Positions 43,768 to 53,118 of a stretch of DNA of 64,000 nucleotides are shown here, piece by piece. The position numbers and the translations under genes are program-made. This stretch comes from Pseudomonas entomophila (GTDB taxonomy: Bacteria > Pseudomonadota > Gammaproteobacteria > Pseudomonadales > Pseudomonadaceae). Numbering within the stretch: position 1 is the stretch's first letter; each line of letters begins with the position of its first letter. The notes below the pieces were generated by a model. The model saw nothing but the letters and a program-made list of their open reading frames with translations. It had not been told where the DNA came from and searched no databases. The stretch is from assembly GCF_029193575.1 (NCBI RefSeq), contig NZ_JARGCS010000056.1, forward strand, positions 434,001-498,000, written 5' to 3'.

Positions 43768-45345
43768 TTGAGCGACCTCCTCAACCGCCGCCTGAGCCTG
43801 CTCGGCGCCAATCTCCCCCTGCTCAAGCAGTGCCTGCACGGCATTGAGCGTGAATGCCTGCGCGTGACCGACGAAGGTCGCCTGGCCCAGACCCCACACC
43901 CGGAGGCCTTGGGCTCGGCGCTGACCAACGAGCAGATCACCACCGATTATTCCGAGTCGCTGCTGGAGTTCATCACCCCAGCCCTGACCGACCCGGCCCA
44001 GGTGCTCGACAATCTGGAAGACATCCACCGCTTCGTCAGCGGCCAACTTGGCGACGAATACCTGTGGAGCCCGTCGATGCCCTGCACGCTGCCGGCCGAG
44101 GAGGACATCCCGATCGCCGAGTACGGCAGCTCCAACATCGGCAAGCTCAAGCATGTCTACCGCAAGGGCCTGGCCCTGCGCTACGGCCGTACCATGCAGT
44201 GCATCGCCGGCATCCACTACAACTTCTCGCTGCCCGAGGCCCTGTGGCCGCTGCTCAAGGCGAGCGAGGACGGTGAAGGCAGCGACCGCGACTACCAGTC
44301 GGCGGCGTACATCGCGCTGATCCGCAACTTCCGCCGCTACAGCTGGCTGCTGATGTACCTGTTCGGCGCCTCGCCAGCGCTGGACAAAGGCTTCCTGCGC
44401 GGGCGCCCGCACCAGCTCGAGGAACTCGACGCGCAGACCCTCTACCTGCCCTACGCCACCAGCCTGCGCATGAGCGACCTGGGCTATCAGAGCAACGCCC
44501 AGGCCGGCCTGACGCCGTGCTACAACAACCTCGCCAGCTACACCGACAGCCTGCGCAAGGCGGTGGGCACGCCCTACCCGCCCTACGTGGAGATCGGCAC
44601 GCACAAGGATGGCGAGTGGGTGCAACTGAACACCAACATCCTGCAGATCGAAAACGAGTACTACTCGAACATCCGCCCCAAGCGTGTCACCTACACCGGC
44701 GAGCGGCCGATCCAGGCCCTGATGGCCCGTGGCGTGCAGTACGTCGAAGTGCGCTGCCTGGACATCAACCCGTTCCTGCCGGTGGGCATCGACCTGCCGC
44801 AGGCGCGCTTCCTCGATGCCTTCCTGCTGTACTGCGCGCTGAACGACAGCCCGCTGCTGGAAAACGGCGAATGCGGCCAGGCCACCGACAACTTCCTCAC
44901 CGTGGTCAAGGAAGGCCGTAGGCCAGGTCTGGAACTGCGCCGTGACGGCCAGCCGGTGGCACTGAAGGAATGGGCCAGCGAGCTGATAGCGCGCATCCTG
45001 CCGCTGGCCGAGCTGCTCGACCAAGCCAATGGCGGCCAGGAGCACGCCCAGGCCCTGCGCACCCAGCAAGCCAAGGTCGACGACCCGGAGCTGACCCCTT
45101 CGGCCCAGGTACTGGCCCGCATGACCGAGCACGACGAGAGCTTCATCGAGTTCTCCCTGCGCCAGAGCCGCCTGCATGCCAAGAACTTCCGCGAGCAGCC
45201 ACTGCCCGCCGCGCGCCAGCAGGCGTTCGAGGCCCTGGCGCGCGAGTCCCTGGCCGAACAGACGCGCCTGGAGCAACAGGAAGTCGGCGACTTCGACCTG
45301 TTCGTCGGCGCCTACCAGGCCAGCATCCTGGCGATCAGCAACTGA
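43768..45345 (+). CDS. gshA: Glutamate-cysteine ligase
   Basis: A 525-residue gamma-glutamylcysteine synthetase, first step of glutathione synthesis. Visible blocks: HGIERECLRV, TTDYSESLLEFITP, MPCTLPAEEDIPIAEYGSSNIGK, YVEIGTHKDGEWVQLNTNILQIENEYYSNIRPK, and VRCLDINPF. The best start is TTG at 43768 (SDLLNRRLSLLG), with AAGGA 7 bp upstream; a GTG at 43753 contains that site and is less likely. A rare start could limit expression. Its stop overlaps the TetR gene start. Confidence 0.94.
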   Translation: MSDLLNRRLSLLGANLPLLKQCLHGIERECLRVTDEGRLAQTPHPEALGSALTNEQITTDYSESLLEFITPALTDPAQVLDNLEDIHRFVSGQLGDEYLWSPSMPCTLPAEEDIPIAEYGSSNIGKLKHVYRKGLALRYGRTMQCIAGIHYNFSLPEALWPLLKASEDGEGSDRDYQSAAYIALIRNFRRYSWLLMYLFGASPALDKGFLRGRPHQLEELDAQTLYLPYATSLRMSDLGYQSNAQAGLTPCYNNLASYTDSLRKAVGTPYPPYVEIGTHKDGEWVQLNTNILQIENEYYSNIRPKRVTYTGERPIQALMARGVQYVEVRCLDINPFLPVGIDLPQARFLDAFLLYCALNDSPLLENGECGQATDNFLTVVKEGRRPGLELRRDGQPVALKEWASELIARILPLAELLDQANGGQEHAQALRTQQAKVDDPELTPSAQVLARMTEHDESFIEFSLRQSRLHAKNFREQPLPAARQQAFEALARESLAEQTRLEQQEVGDFDLFVGAYQASILAISN

Positions 45346-45980
45346 TGAACCGTAGCGCCACCCCGCGCAAGCCACGCGCCAGCAGCCAGGCGAGGATCGA
45401 CGCGATCCTCGCCGCGGCCCGTGAGCTGTTGGCCGAGCACGGGGTGGCGGGTCTGTCGATCTACAGCGTGGCCGAACGGGCGCAAATCCCGCCCTCTTCG
45501 GTGTACCACTTCTTCGCCAGCGTGCCGGCGTTGCTCGAAGCGCTCACCAGCGATGTGCACCGAGCCTTCCGCGACGCCCTGGGCGCGCCGATCGACAACC
45601 GCGCGTTGAATACCTGGCATGACCTGTCGCGGCTTATCGAACAGCGCATGCTCGACATCTACAACGAGGACGCCGCCGCCCGGCAGTTGATCCTCGCCCA
45701 GCACGGCCTGAGCGAAGTGGTCCAGGCCGACCGCCAGCACGACCTGGAGCTGGGCAAGCTGATGCACACGCTGTTCGACCAGCACTTCCAGCTTCCGACG
45801 ATGCCCACCGAGGTCGATGTGTTCGCCCTGGCGATGGAACTGAGCGACCGGGTCTACGCCCGTTCGATGCAGTTGCACGAACAGATCACCCCACGCATGG
45901 CCGAGGAAGGCATGCGGGTGTTCGAAGCATACCTGGGGCTGTACCTGCCGCCGTTCCTGGCAAAGCGCTCGCCCCACTGA
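45345..45980 (+). CDS. TetR-family transcriptional regulator
   Basis: A 211-residue TetR regulator with a basic N-terminus (NRSATPRKPRASSQ) and the DNA-binding helices RIDAILAAARELLAEHGVAGLSIYSVAERAQIPPSSVYHFFASVPAL. The C-terminal domain gives no hint of ligand. The ATG overlaps the gshA stop (TGATG), so it is translated with gshA. It lies 80 bp upstream of the giant toxin-like gene on the same strand, making that gene, gshA or both possible targets. Confidence 0.88.
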   Translation: MNRSATPRKPRASSQARIDAILAAARELLAEHGVAGLSIYSVAERAQIPPSSVYHFFASVPALLEALTSDVHRAFRDALGAPIDNRALNTWHDLSRLIEQRMLDIYNEDAAARQLILAQHGLSEVVQADRQHDLELGKLMHTLFDQHFQLPTMPTEVDVFALAMELSDRVYARSMQLHEQITPRMAEEGMRVFEAYLGLYLPPFLAKRSPH

Positions 45981-46060
45981 CGCAGCAACATATAACGCAG
46001 TATCGCCTCGGTCAGACGTTGAAATGAGTGCCACCCACAGCCCTCAGACCAACGTGGAAC

Positions 46061-49000
46061 ATGACCATGACACAACCCACTCCCTCCCCAGCGGCCCCCC
46101 TTCCCACCGCACTCGGTGAATTCCTGAGCCAAACCGCCCTGCCGACCGATGACTGGATCGGCGCTGGACGCGGCAATGCCTTGACACAGGCCAACGAGCG
46201 CCGACGCCTGGCGGCCAAGACACTGCAGGCGCTGTTCGACCAGGCCCCATCAGCGCCCGCGAGCTACTGGGACGCCCGCATGCCTGGCCAACCGGTCTCG
46301 CGCAGGGCCTATGCAGAACAACAACTGCGCGAACACTTCCAGAGCACCCTGGCACTGAACTACGGGCTTGGCCGACTAGACGCCAAAGGCTGGGCAGCGG
46401 GCCAGTTGGACAGTACCCGCCAATACGCCCAGTTACAGTGGCGGCAGCCGGGGCCGAGCATCGGCATTTGCCCGGGCGCGCTGCTGATCCAGCCCGACAG
46501 CGACGACGCGCCCTGGTTGATGTATCGGCCAGAAGCCAACAACCCCGTGCGCGCCTTCCACAACGAGGCCACGCTGCGGCAGTGGGCACACGAGCACCGC
46601 GGACGCCTGTGGAGCAACCCGCCGGTACCCTTGGCGGCCGACAGCGACAGCACGTTCATCCAGGCCACGGCGCTGACCGGCGACGGCATCGACAGCCTTC
46701 TGCGCAGCCTCCTGGCGAGCGGCGCCGAGCAGCAAACCACCTACACACCGGCCCTGAAGGAGGCGCTGCCCGACGCCCTGGCCGAAAGCCTGGCCTTGCT
46801 GGTCAGCACCGACGAGGCCCTGGCCGCGGAAGAGGTGCACTTCGACACGCTTGACGCGCGCCTGCCGCTCGGCTGGTGCAAGCAGCGCATCGCTCGGCAG
46901 GAGCAGTTGCTGGCCAACTACCTGGGCAACGACACCGAGCCGACCTCGACACGCATGGCCACCCTGCGGGCACAGCAGGCAAAACTGGACACGCAGGATG
47001 CCGATTTGCAAAAACTGCTGGCCGCGCTTCCTGAAACACCGACTTCGCAAACCTGGGGCCAGCCCCATGGCGACCAGAGCCGCTTCGAGCACCTCAGCCA
47101 ACATTTCGCCAACAACCTGTTGCTCGAAGCCGAATTCCAGCAGCTACTCGGCGAACTCGGCGAGCCCCACCTGCAATGGGTCCGCGAGCTGGTGGAAAGG
47201 CCCGAGCCAAGCCTCCAGCGCCCGGTCCTGCCCAGTGCGCTGAAGCTGGTGCTGGGCGACCGCGCATGGATGCTGAGCGGCTTCATGACCCTCCAGGCGC
47301 TGCCCACGAACGACGCACCCACCCCGGACACCACCGTGCTGCTCTACAAGCCAGGCCAGGACGGCGGCCTGGCCACGTACGACAGCGAAGAACAGCTGTT
47401 CGAACGTTTGTTGAACACCCTGTACGGCGCCTGGCCGGAAGCGCTGCTGGAAAGTGCCTGGCCACAAGACAGCGAGGCACTGGTCGAGCGACTCGAGCGC
47501 ACCGACACCAGGCCGACCCTGGTCCGCGTGCCGATCAGCAACCATGCCTTCGACTACCTGACACAAACGCTGCTGGCCCTGCTCAGCCAGCCCGACGACG
47601 CCTCGCGCCAGGCACTGCGCTGGAAGCTCGGCAACAACCGCAATGGCGCGCGGCTCCAAGCGTTCGAGCGGCTCGCCGAACGCAACCGCACCGCCAACCT
47701 GCCCCCCCACCTGCACTCGCTGGCCCACCTCGACAACGCCCAGCGCAGCGCATTGGCTACGGGGTTCGACGCCTTGCGCGGCGCCATGCGAGCGTCCAGC
47801 CAGCTATTGGCCAGAGACCTGCCAGAGCGTGGGCACTTCGCGCGCACTCAACTGCACGCCCACCTGCGTAGCACATATGCGCTGACCCAGGTCCCGGCCA
47901 TCACCCTGGACATCGCCGACCGTACCGGCAAGCAACGGGTGCCTCTGCCGGAGTCGGGCATGGGCCATGCCTACAAGGAGATCGTCACGTTCAGTGCCGA
48001 GCGTAGCCAAGTGCCGCTGGAGGCGTTCCTGCTCTGGGCACTGGACGACGACCTGACCCTGCGCCTGGGCAATGCCAACATCGTCATCGATGACGCCTCG
48101 GCCACCCCAACGTTGGCGCAGCGCCTGGACCGCTCCGCCGTTGCCAACCTGGTGAAGACGCTAGACCTCGCCGGAGCCTATGAACAGCAAATCTTCAGCG
48201 CCTTCAACGGCGACACCCAACAGACCGAATGGCAAGCGCAATGGCGCCGAGAGACCCTAAAGGCCCCGTTCGAGCACCAGTTGAGAATCCTCGCCCTCAG
48301 TCGCCCCACCACTCTGGACGCGGCAGGCCAGCAGGTGCTTGAGCTGTTCTGCCAGGAGCAACTAGACCCGTCACGCCCGCGCACGGTCCAGCAGCATGCC
48401 CTTGACCTGAGGCCGGGTACCGCTGCGGACGGCAGCAGCCAGCGCGTTACCCTTTCCGGCCTGTTCCTGCTCGAGCCCGCCAACGGGCCGCGTCTGCTGC
48501 TGCTACCCGATGCACCGAATGGAAAGGTCGTCAGTCAGCACGACAGCCGCCAGGCAGCCTGCGAAGCGCTGGAAGACATGGCCACCGACAGTGCCATGCG
48601 CAGCTACCTCGCCAGCCGCCCGCTCGACGCCGAGACAAGCGCTCACCTGTCTTACATCGACCAGGCGCTGTTGAAGCAGTTTTCCGGGTTCATCGGGGTG
48701 GGCATCGCACGTTCGGAGCCGCTCGCCGAGATCCAGGCCAACCTGCTGATGGGCCGCCTGATCAACGAGCACCGCGCCTCGTCCCGCAGCCAGGCCGAGC
48801 TGTACCTGGAAGACCAGGCGATTCGCCACGGACAGGTTTACGACTACCTCAAGCTCGCCATCGGTTTCGTTCCAGGCATCGGTGCGCTGGTGGCGTTGTA
48901 TGACGGTTGGCACGCCGCCAACGCGGGCGTCGAGGCCTTCCTGCGCAGCGACCCTGGAGCGGGTATCGAACACCTGAACAGCATGTTCCTGTCGCTGGTC

Positions 49001-51211
49001 GATGCTCTGTTGGACCTGGGCACTGCGGCGTTGCCGAGCGCCACCAAAGCCAAGGTGCGTACACACGATCGCCAACGCCTGGGAGGGCTGCACCCGACCG
49101 TGGTAACCCGCCAGGCTCGCCCCCACCCCTTCGACGGCTACGCCAGCGATGCGCCTATCGGGCCCTGGATCAACCACCCTGCAGCTTATGGCCGGGGGGT
49201 CTACCGCCATGTCGAAAGTGGCGCCGACTACATCCTGCACCAAGGTGTGCATTACCAGGTCGAGTGGGACGCAACCTACCAAACCTGGCGACTCAGGGGC
49301 AGCGCGGCGCGCAGCTACAAGCAGCCGGTGCGGCTGAGCGAGCTGGGCAGTTGGGAGCCCCACGGCAGCCTCAGCGGTCGGCTGGTCGACAATGGGCTGG
49401 CCGGCGGCGGGGCGTACCTCGGCAGGTTGTACCAACAAGGTTGGGAGAACCTGCGCGGCTACCTTGGGCGACAACCTGCACTGCTCTCACCGGAACAGCT
49501 GGTTCGCGAGATCGACCTCCGGCGCCTTGCCGAGCAACGCAAGGTCACCGCCAGCCAGGGTGTCTTGATGAGCGCCATCGACGAGCACCAGTCCCTCACG
49601 CACCCCGCTGCCCTGCAGGCACAGCGCGCCTATACCGAGCAGTTGCAAGCCTTCGTGACCTTCCATGAGCAAAGCCTGGAGCGCTTGCGCGACACCAGGC
49701 CCCTGGCAGGCAGCAATCAACGCCGCCTGCGTGATGGCCTGGCATTCAACCTGGTCAACCAGCACCCAGGCCTCATCCGCCAGTACCAGTTCCAGATGCA
49801 AGGGCATTTCGATCACGTCAGGCGCTTGCAACATGCGCTCGAAACATCCACCGACCCGCTCGCTCAACTGAAGGCGCTGCGCAGCGCCCAAGGCGACATG
49901 GCGCATTCGCTGGGGCAGCTGGAAGGCGAATTCCGCCGCGCGGCGACACTCAGGAACAAGGTGCAGGGCGCCAACCTCACCACCTACCTGCTGGAGCTCG
50001 ACAAACTGAACATGCCACTGGACCCGAACGGCTACCGGGTGGTGCGCCTGTCCATAGAGGCGGCCGGCATCATCAGGTTGCCGGCGGCGCCCAGCGACGA
50101 GTTCCTGTTCGCGTTGCGCCAGGTGAATCGCGGACTCACCGCCCTGCGCAGCCAGTTGTTCAGTCATCACGACCTGGCTTTGGCGAACCTGAGCCGCACC
50201 CAGGAGCATCGCTTCCTGCAGCAGGTCAAGGCGCGCTACCAGCGTTTCGACAACCACATGACCAGCTGGCAGGACGACTTCCCGGCGTTCGTCACCCCGC
50301 AGAGCACCGCGCGGATGCGTGGGGAACTGGCCAAACTGATCGAGGAGGTCGACAGCGCCCTCGCCGCGTCCGCCCCCGTTCGCAGGGCACCGGCGCGACC
50401 GCGTGGCACGAGCAGGCCGCGCCCGTTCGAGACCGTCGACCAGCAACTGCTGATCGGCCATGAGGTGACGGTCGATGGCCAGCCACACATGCAGGTCGGT
50501 AACGACCTGACCCAGGAGGCGCCTACCTCGTTCACGCGCACGGCCGACAACAAATGGCAGCCGACCATCACCGCTCAACCGGTTTCCGCGGCCGCCTTGC
50601 CATCCCTGATGGCCAGTGCCAGGAAGCGCCTGGGCGATATCGCCAAGCAGCAAGCTCAGCTACACCACTACAAGAATATGAACATGACGCCGGCCAGCCT
50701 GCAGGACCTCGCCGACGGCTACGCCATCACGCTCAAGGACCTCGCGCAGGATATCGGCCACAAGGCGGGTGCTGCTTTGACCGAGGCACAACGCCGTGTG
50801 GTGCGCGACCTTGAGCAAGCGGCAGCCGACCTGCAGAGGTTGGGCAAGCAGCTACGCATCGAGCAGATCAAGGTCACGACGCAGCCGGCCTTCGGCCACC
50901 TGGACTACCTGCACAACGAGGGGGAAGTGGCGATCCACTGGTCACGCACACTGGAGCCAGCGAAGAACAAGCAAGGGCAGGCAATCGAATACCTGGAGGA
51001 ATACCGCATCGATGACATCCGCACCAACGCACCACTCTGGTACGCCCACTTCCACTTCAAGAAGCGGCCCGGCAACGGATTCGCCCGCCTGGAGGCCGGG
51101 CACCTGAAGTTGGCCAGCGAGCGTAACCAACGGGTCAACGCCTGGCGAGGCGCCCTTAACGAAAGCCAGGCCAACGGCTTGTTCGGTGGGTTGCGACCCG
51201 CCGCAAGCTAA
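46061..51211 (+). CDS. Giant dermonecrotic-toxin-like (DUF6543-type) protein
   Basis: A 1,716-residue protein resembling the large Pseudomonas proteins annotated with dermonecrotic toxin/DUF6543 domains. No signal peptide is seen. Three related blocks occur near residues 138-188, 407-470 and 794-850, each a hydrophobic strand, an LLY.P-like turn, then a helix starting with Phe/Asp and acidic residues. A hydrophobic stretch at about 925-955 (LAIGFVPGIGALVALYDGW) could insert in membranes. A domain near 1040-1100 (GRGVYRHVESGADYILHQG) and the C-terminal WYAHFHF block recur in this protein class. The ATG at 46061 is chosen; a GTG at 46028 is possible. Function is not established: no catalytic motif is recognised and no secretion or immunity gene is adjacent. 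Confidence 0.72.
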   Translation: MTMTQPTPSPAAPLPTALGEFLSQTALPTDDWIGAGRGNALTQANERRRLAAKTLQALFDQAPSAPASYWDARMPGQPVSRRAYAEQQLREHFQSTLALNYGLGRLDAKGWAAGQLDSTRQYAQLQWRQPGPSIGICPGALLIQPDSDDAPWLMYRPEANNPVRAFHNEATLRQWAHEHRGRLWSNPPVPLAADSDSTFIQATALTGDGIDSLLRSLLASGAEQQTTYTPALKEALPDALAESLALLVSTDEALAAEEVHFDTLDARLPLGWCKQRIARQEQLLANYLGNDTEPTSTRMATLRAQQAKLDTQDADLQKLLAALPETPTSQTWGQPHGDQSRFEHLSQHFANNLLLEAEFQQLLGELGEPHLQWVRELVERPEPSLQRPVLPSALKLVLGDRAWMLSGFMTLQALPTNDAPTPDTTVLLYKPGQDGGLATYDSEEQLFERLLNTLYGAWPEALLESAWPQDSEALVERLERTDTRPTLVRVPISNHAFDYLTQTLLALLSQPDDASRQALRWKLGNNRNGARLQAFERLAERNRTANLPPHLHSLAHLDNAQRSALATGFDALRGAMRASSQLLARDLPERGHFARTQLHAHLRSTYALTQVPAITLDIADRTGKQRVPLPESGMGHAYKEIVTFSAERSQVPLEAFLLWALDDDLTLRLGNANIVIDDASATPTLAQRLDRSAVANLVKTLDLAGAYEQQIFSAFNGDTQQTEWQAQWRRETLKAPFEHQLRILALSRPTTLDAAGQQVLELFCQEQLDPSRPRTVQQHALDLRPGTAADGSSQRVTLSGLFLLEPANGPRLLLLPDAPNGKVVSQHDSRQAACEALEDMATDSAMRSYLASRPLDAETSAHLSYIDQALLKQFSGFIGVGIARSEPLAEIQANLLMGRLINEHRASSRSQAELYLEDQAIRHGQVYDYLKLAIGFVPGIGALVALYDGWHAANAGVEAFLRSDPGAGIEHLNSMFLSLVDALLDLGTAALPSATKAKVRTHDRQRLGGLHPTVVTRQARPHPFDGYASDAPIGPWINHPAAYGRGVYRHVESGADYILHQGVHYQVEWDATYQTWRLRGSAARSYKQPVRLSELGSWEPHGSLSGRLVDNGLAGGGAYLGRLYQQGWENLRGYLGRQPALLSPEQLVREIDLRRLAEQRKVTASQGVLMSAIDEHQSLTHPAALQAQRAYTEQLQAFVTFHEQSLERLRDTRPLAGSNQRRLRDGLAFNLVNQHPGLIRQYQFQMQGHFDHVRRLQHALETSTDPLAQLKALRSAQGDMAHSLGQLEGEFRRAATLRNKVQGANLTTYLLELDKLNMPLDPNGYRVVRLSIEAAGIIRLPAAPSDEFLFALRQVNRGLTALRSQLFSHHDLALANLSRTQEHRFLQQVKARYQRFDNHMTSWQDDFPAFVTPQSTARMRGELAKLIEEVDSALAASAPVRRAPARPRGTSRPRPFETVDQQLLIGHEVTVDGQPHMQVGNDLTQEAPTSFTRTADNKWQPTITAQPVSAAALPSLMASARKRLGDIAKQQAQLHHYKNMNMTPASLQDLADGYAITLKDLAQDIGHKAGAALTEAQRRVVRDLEQAAADLQRLGKQLRIEQIKVTTQPAFGHLDYLHNEGEVAIHWSRTLEPAKNKQGQAIEYLEEYRIDDIRTNAPLWYAHFHFKKRPGNGFARLEAGHLKLASERNQRVNAWRGALNESQANGLFGGLRPAAS

Positions 51212-51233
51212 GGGCAACCGGCGGCCGCGCAAT

Positions 51234-51252
51234 GGGGGCGCACAGCGCCCCC
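51234..51252. terminator. Hairpin between toxin-like gene and ssuF
   Basis: An 8-bp perfect stem GGGGGCGC / GCGCCCCC with ACA loop lies between the convergent genes; no T tract. Confidence 0.5.
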
Positions 51253-51260
51253 GTTCGCCA

Positions 51261-51476
51261 TCACAGCTTGGCGATGGACACCTCGGTGGATTTCACGAAG
51301 GCGATCACTTCGCTGCCCACCTGCAATTCCAGCTCCTTCACGGAACGGGTGGTGATCACCGAGGTGACGATGCCGGAGGCGGTCTGCACGTCGATCTCCG
51401 ACAGCACCGGGCCTTCGAGGATTTCCTTCACGGTGCCTTTGAACTGGTTGCGAACGTTAATGGCTTTGATGGTCAT
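51261..51476 (-). CDS. ssuF: Molbindin-like TOBE-domain protein SsuF
   Basis: A 71-residue single TOBE/Mop domain (IKAINVRNQFKGTVKEILEG...EVDVQTASG type), as in molbindins that bind molybdate or related oxyanions. In P. putida the equivalent gene, ssuF, ends the sulfonate operon and is needed for growth on some sulfonates, though its role is unclear. It contains no Cys and no Met beyond the initiator. It is the last gene of the ssuEADCBF unit, 25 bp after ssuB. Confidence 0.88.
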   Translation of the reverse strand: MTIKAINVRNQFKGTVKEILEGPVLSEIDVQTASGIVTSVITTRSVKELELQVGSEVIAFVKSTEVSIAKL

Positions 51477-51501
51477 GGCATGCTTCCTTTGGCTTCGGGG
51501 T

Positions 51502-52314
51502 TCAGTGCGCCCAACGCAGTTGCGTGGGCAGAGGGGCTACAGGCTCCGGCTCGGGCGCAGCGCCCGGGACGGACAGAACACGGTTGAGTACTTCGCTTTC
51601 CAGCGCCGCCAGGCGCTGCGAACCGCGCGACCGGGGCCTGGCCAGGTCGACGGTCAGGTCCAGCCCGACGGCGCCGTCCTCGATCAGGATCACCCGGTCG
51701 GCCACGGCAACGGCCTCGCTGACGTCATGGGTGACCAGCAGCACGGTGAAGCCGTGCTGGCGCCACAGGCGCTCGATCAGTTGCTGCATCTCGATGCGGG
51801 TCAGGGCATCCAGCGCGCCCAGGGGCTCGTCGAGCAGCAGCAGGCGCGGCTGGTGGATCAGCGCCCGGGCCAGGGCCACGCGCTGCTTCTGGCCGCCGGA
51901 CAATGCCGCCGGCCACTCGTTGGCGCGGTCGGCCAGGCCCACCGCATCCAGCGCTTCCACTGCGCGCGGCCGCCAGTTGCCGGACAAGCCCAGGCCGACG
52001 TTGTCGATCACCTTCTTCCAGGGCAACAGGCGCGCGTCCTGGAACATCAGGCGGGTTTCCTCGCGGGCCTCCACCAGGGGCGCGGCGCCCGCCAGCAAGT
52101 CGCCTGCGCTGGGGTGGTCGAGCCCGGCCAGCAGGCGCAGCAAGGTGCTCTTGCCGCAGCCGCTGCGGCCGACGATGGCGACGAACTGGCCAGCCGGGAT
52201 GTGCAGGTCGATGCCGCGCAGCACCTCGCGCTTGCCGAAGGTCTTGCGCAGACCCTGGGCGGCCAGGGGGATGCCGCGCAACAAGCGCGGCGGTTGTTCC
52301 TTGAGCACAGTCAT
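51502..52314 (-). CDS. ssuB: Sulfonate ABC transporter ATPase
   Basis: A 270-residue ABC ATPase driving alkanesulfonate import. Walker A is GRSGCGKST, the Q-loop FQDARLLPW, the signature LSGGQKQR, and Walker B LLLLDEP. It has only three internal sulfur residues (one of them the Walker A Cys). It overlaps ssuC by 4 bp. Confidence 0.94.
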   Translation of the reverse strand: MTVLKEQPPRLLRGIPLAAQGLRKTFGKREVLRGIDLHIPAGQFVAIVGRSGCGKSTLLRLLAGLDHPSAGDLLAGAAPLVEAREETRLMFQDARLLPWKKVIDNVGLGLSGNWRPRAVEALDAVGLADRANEWPAALSGGQKQRVALARALIHQPRLLLLDEPLGALDALTRIEMQQLIERLWRQHGFTVLLVTHDVSEAVAVADRVILIEDGAVGLDLTVDLARPRSRGSQRLAALESEVLNRVLSVPGAAPEPEPVAPLPTQLRWAH

Positions 52315-53108
52315 GCGCCCTCCTTCTTCGCCGGTTGGTAGGCCGGGTGCCAGCGCAGCCAGGCGCGCTCCAGGCCGCGGGCGGCGAGGTCGGCGAGCTT
52401 GCCGAGCACGGCGTACAGGACGATGGCCAGGACCACCACGTCGGTTTGCAGGAACTCACGGGCGTTCATCGCCAAGTAGCCGATGCCGGCATTGGCCGAG
52501 ATGGTCTCGGCGACGATCAGGGTCAGCCACATGAAGCCCAGGGCGAAGCGCACACCCACCAGGATCGACGGCAGCGCACCGGGCAGGATCACCTGGCGGA
52601 ACAAGGCGAAGCCCGACAGCCCGTAGCTGCGCGCCATCTCCACCAGGGCCGGGTCGACGTTACGGATGCCGTGGTAGGTGTTGAGGTAGATGGGGAACAG
52701 CGTGCCCAACGCCACCAGGAAAATCTTCGCCGACTCGTCGATGCCGAACCACAGGATCACCAGCGGAATCAGCGCCAGGTGCGGGACGTTGCGGATCATC
52801 TGCACCGAGCTGTCGAGCAGGCGTTCGCCCCACTTCGACAGGCCGGTGATGAAGCCCAGCAACAGGCCGATGCTGCCACCGATCAGGAAGCCCACGCCGG
52901 CGCGCCAGCCGCTGATCGCCAGGTGCGACCAGATATCGCCGCTGCGCACCAGCTCGACCCCGGCACCGATGACCGCGCTCGGTGCCGGCAGGATGCGCGT
53001 CGACAGCCACCCGGCGCTGACCGCCAGTTGCCACACCGCCAGCAGCAGCACGGGCAAGGCCCATGGCGCCAGGCGCTGCGACAGGGTGGAGGAAGTTGCA
53101 CGACTCAT
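52311..53108 (-). CDS. ssuC: Sulfonate ABC transporter permease
   Basis: A 265-residue integral membrane permease with about six hydrophobic segments and the EAA-type loop ALVEMARSYGLSGFALFRQVILPGALP that docks on SsuB. The start at 53108 (MSRATSSTLSQ) lies 10 bp after ssuD. Four internal Met, no Cys. Confidence 0.93.
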   Translation of the reverse strand: MSRATSSTLSQRLAPWALPVLLLAVWQLAVSAGWLSTRILPAPSAVIGAGVELVRSGDIWSHLAISGWRAGVGFLIGGSIGLLLGFITGLSKWGERLLDSSVQMIRNVPHLALIPLVILWFGIDESAKIFLVALGTLFPIYLNTYHGIRNVDPALVEMARSYGLSGFALFRQVILPGALPSILVGVRFALGFMWLTLIVAETISANAGIGYLAMNAREFLQTDVVVLAIVLYAVLGKLADLAARGLERAWLRWHPAYQPAKKEGA

Positions 53109-53118
53109 GGCTTGGCCC

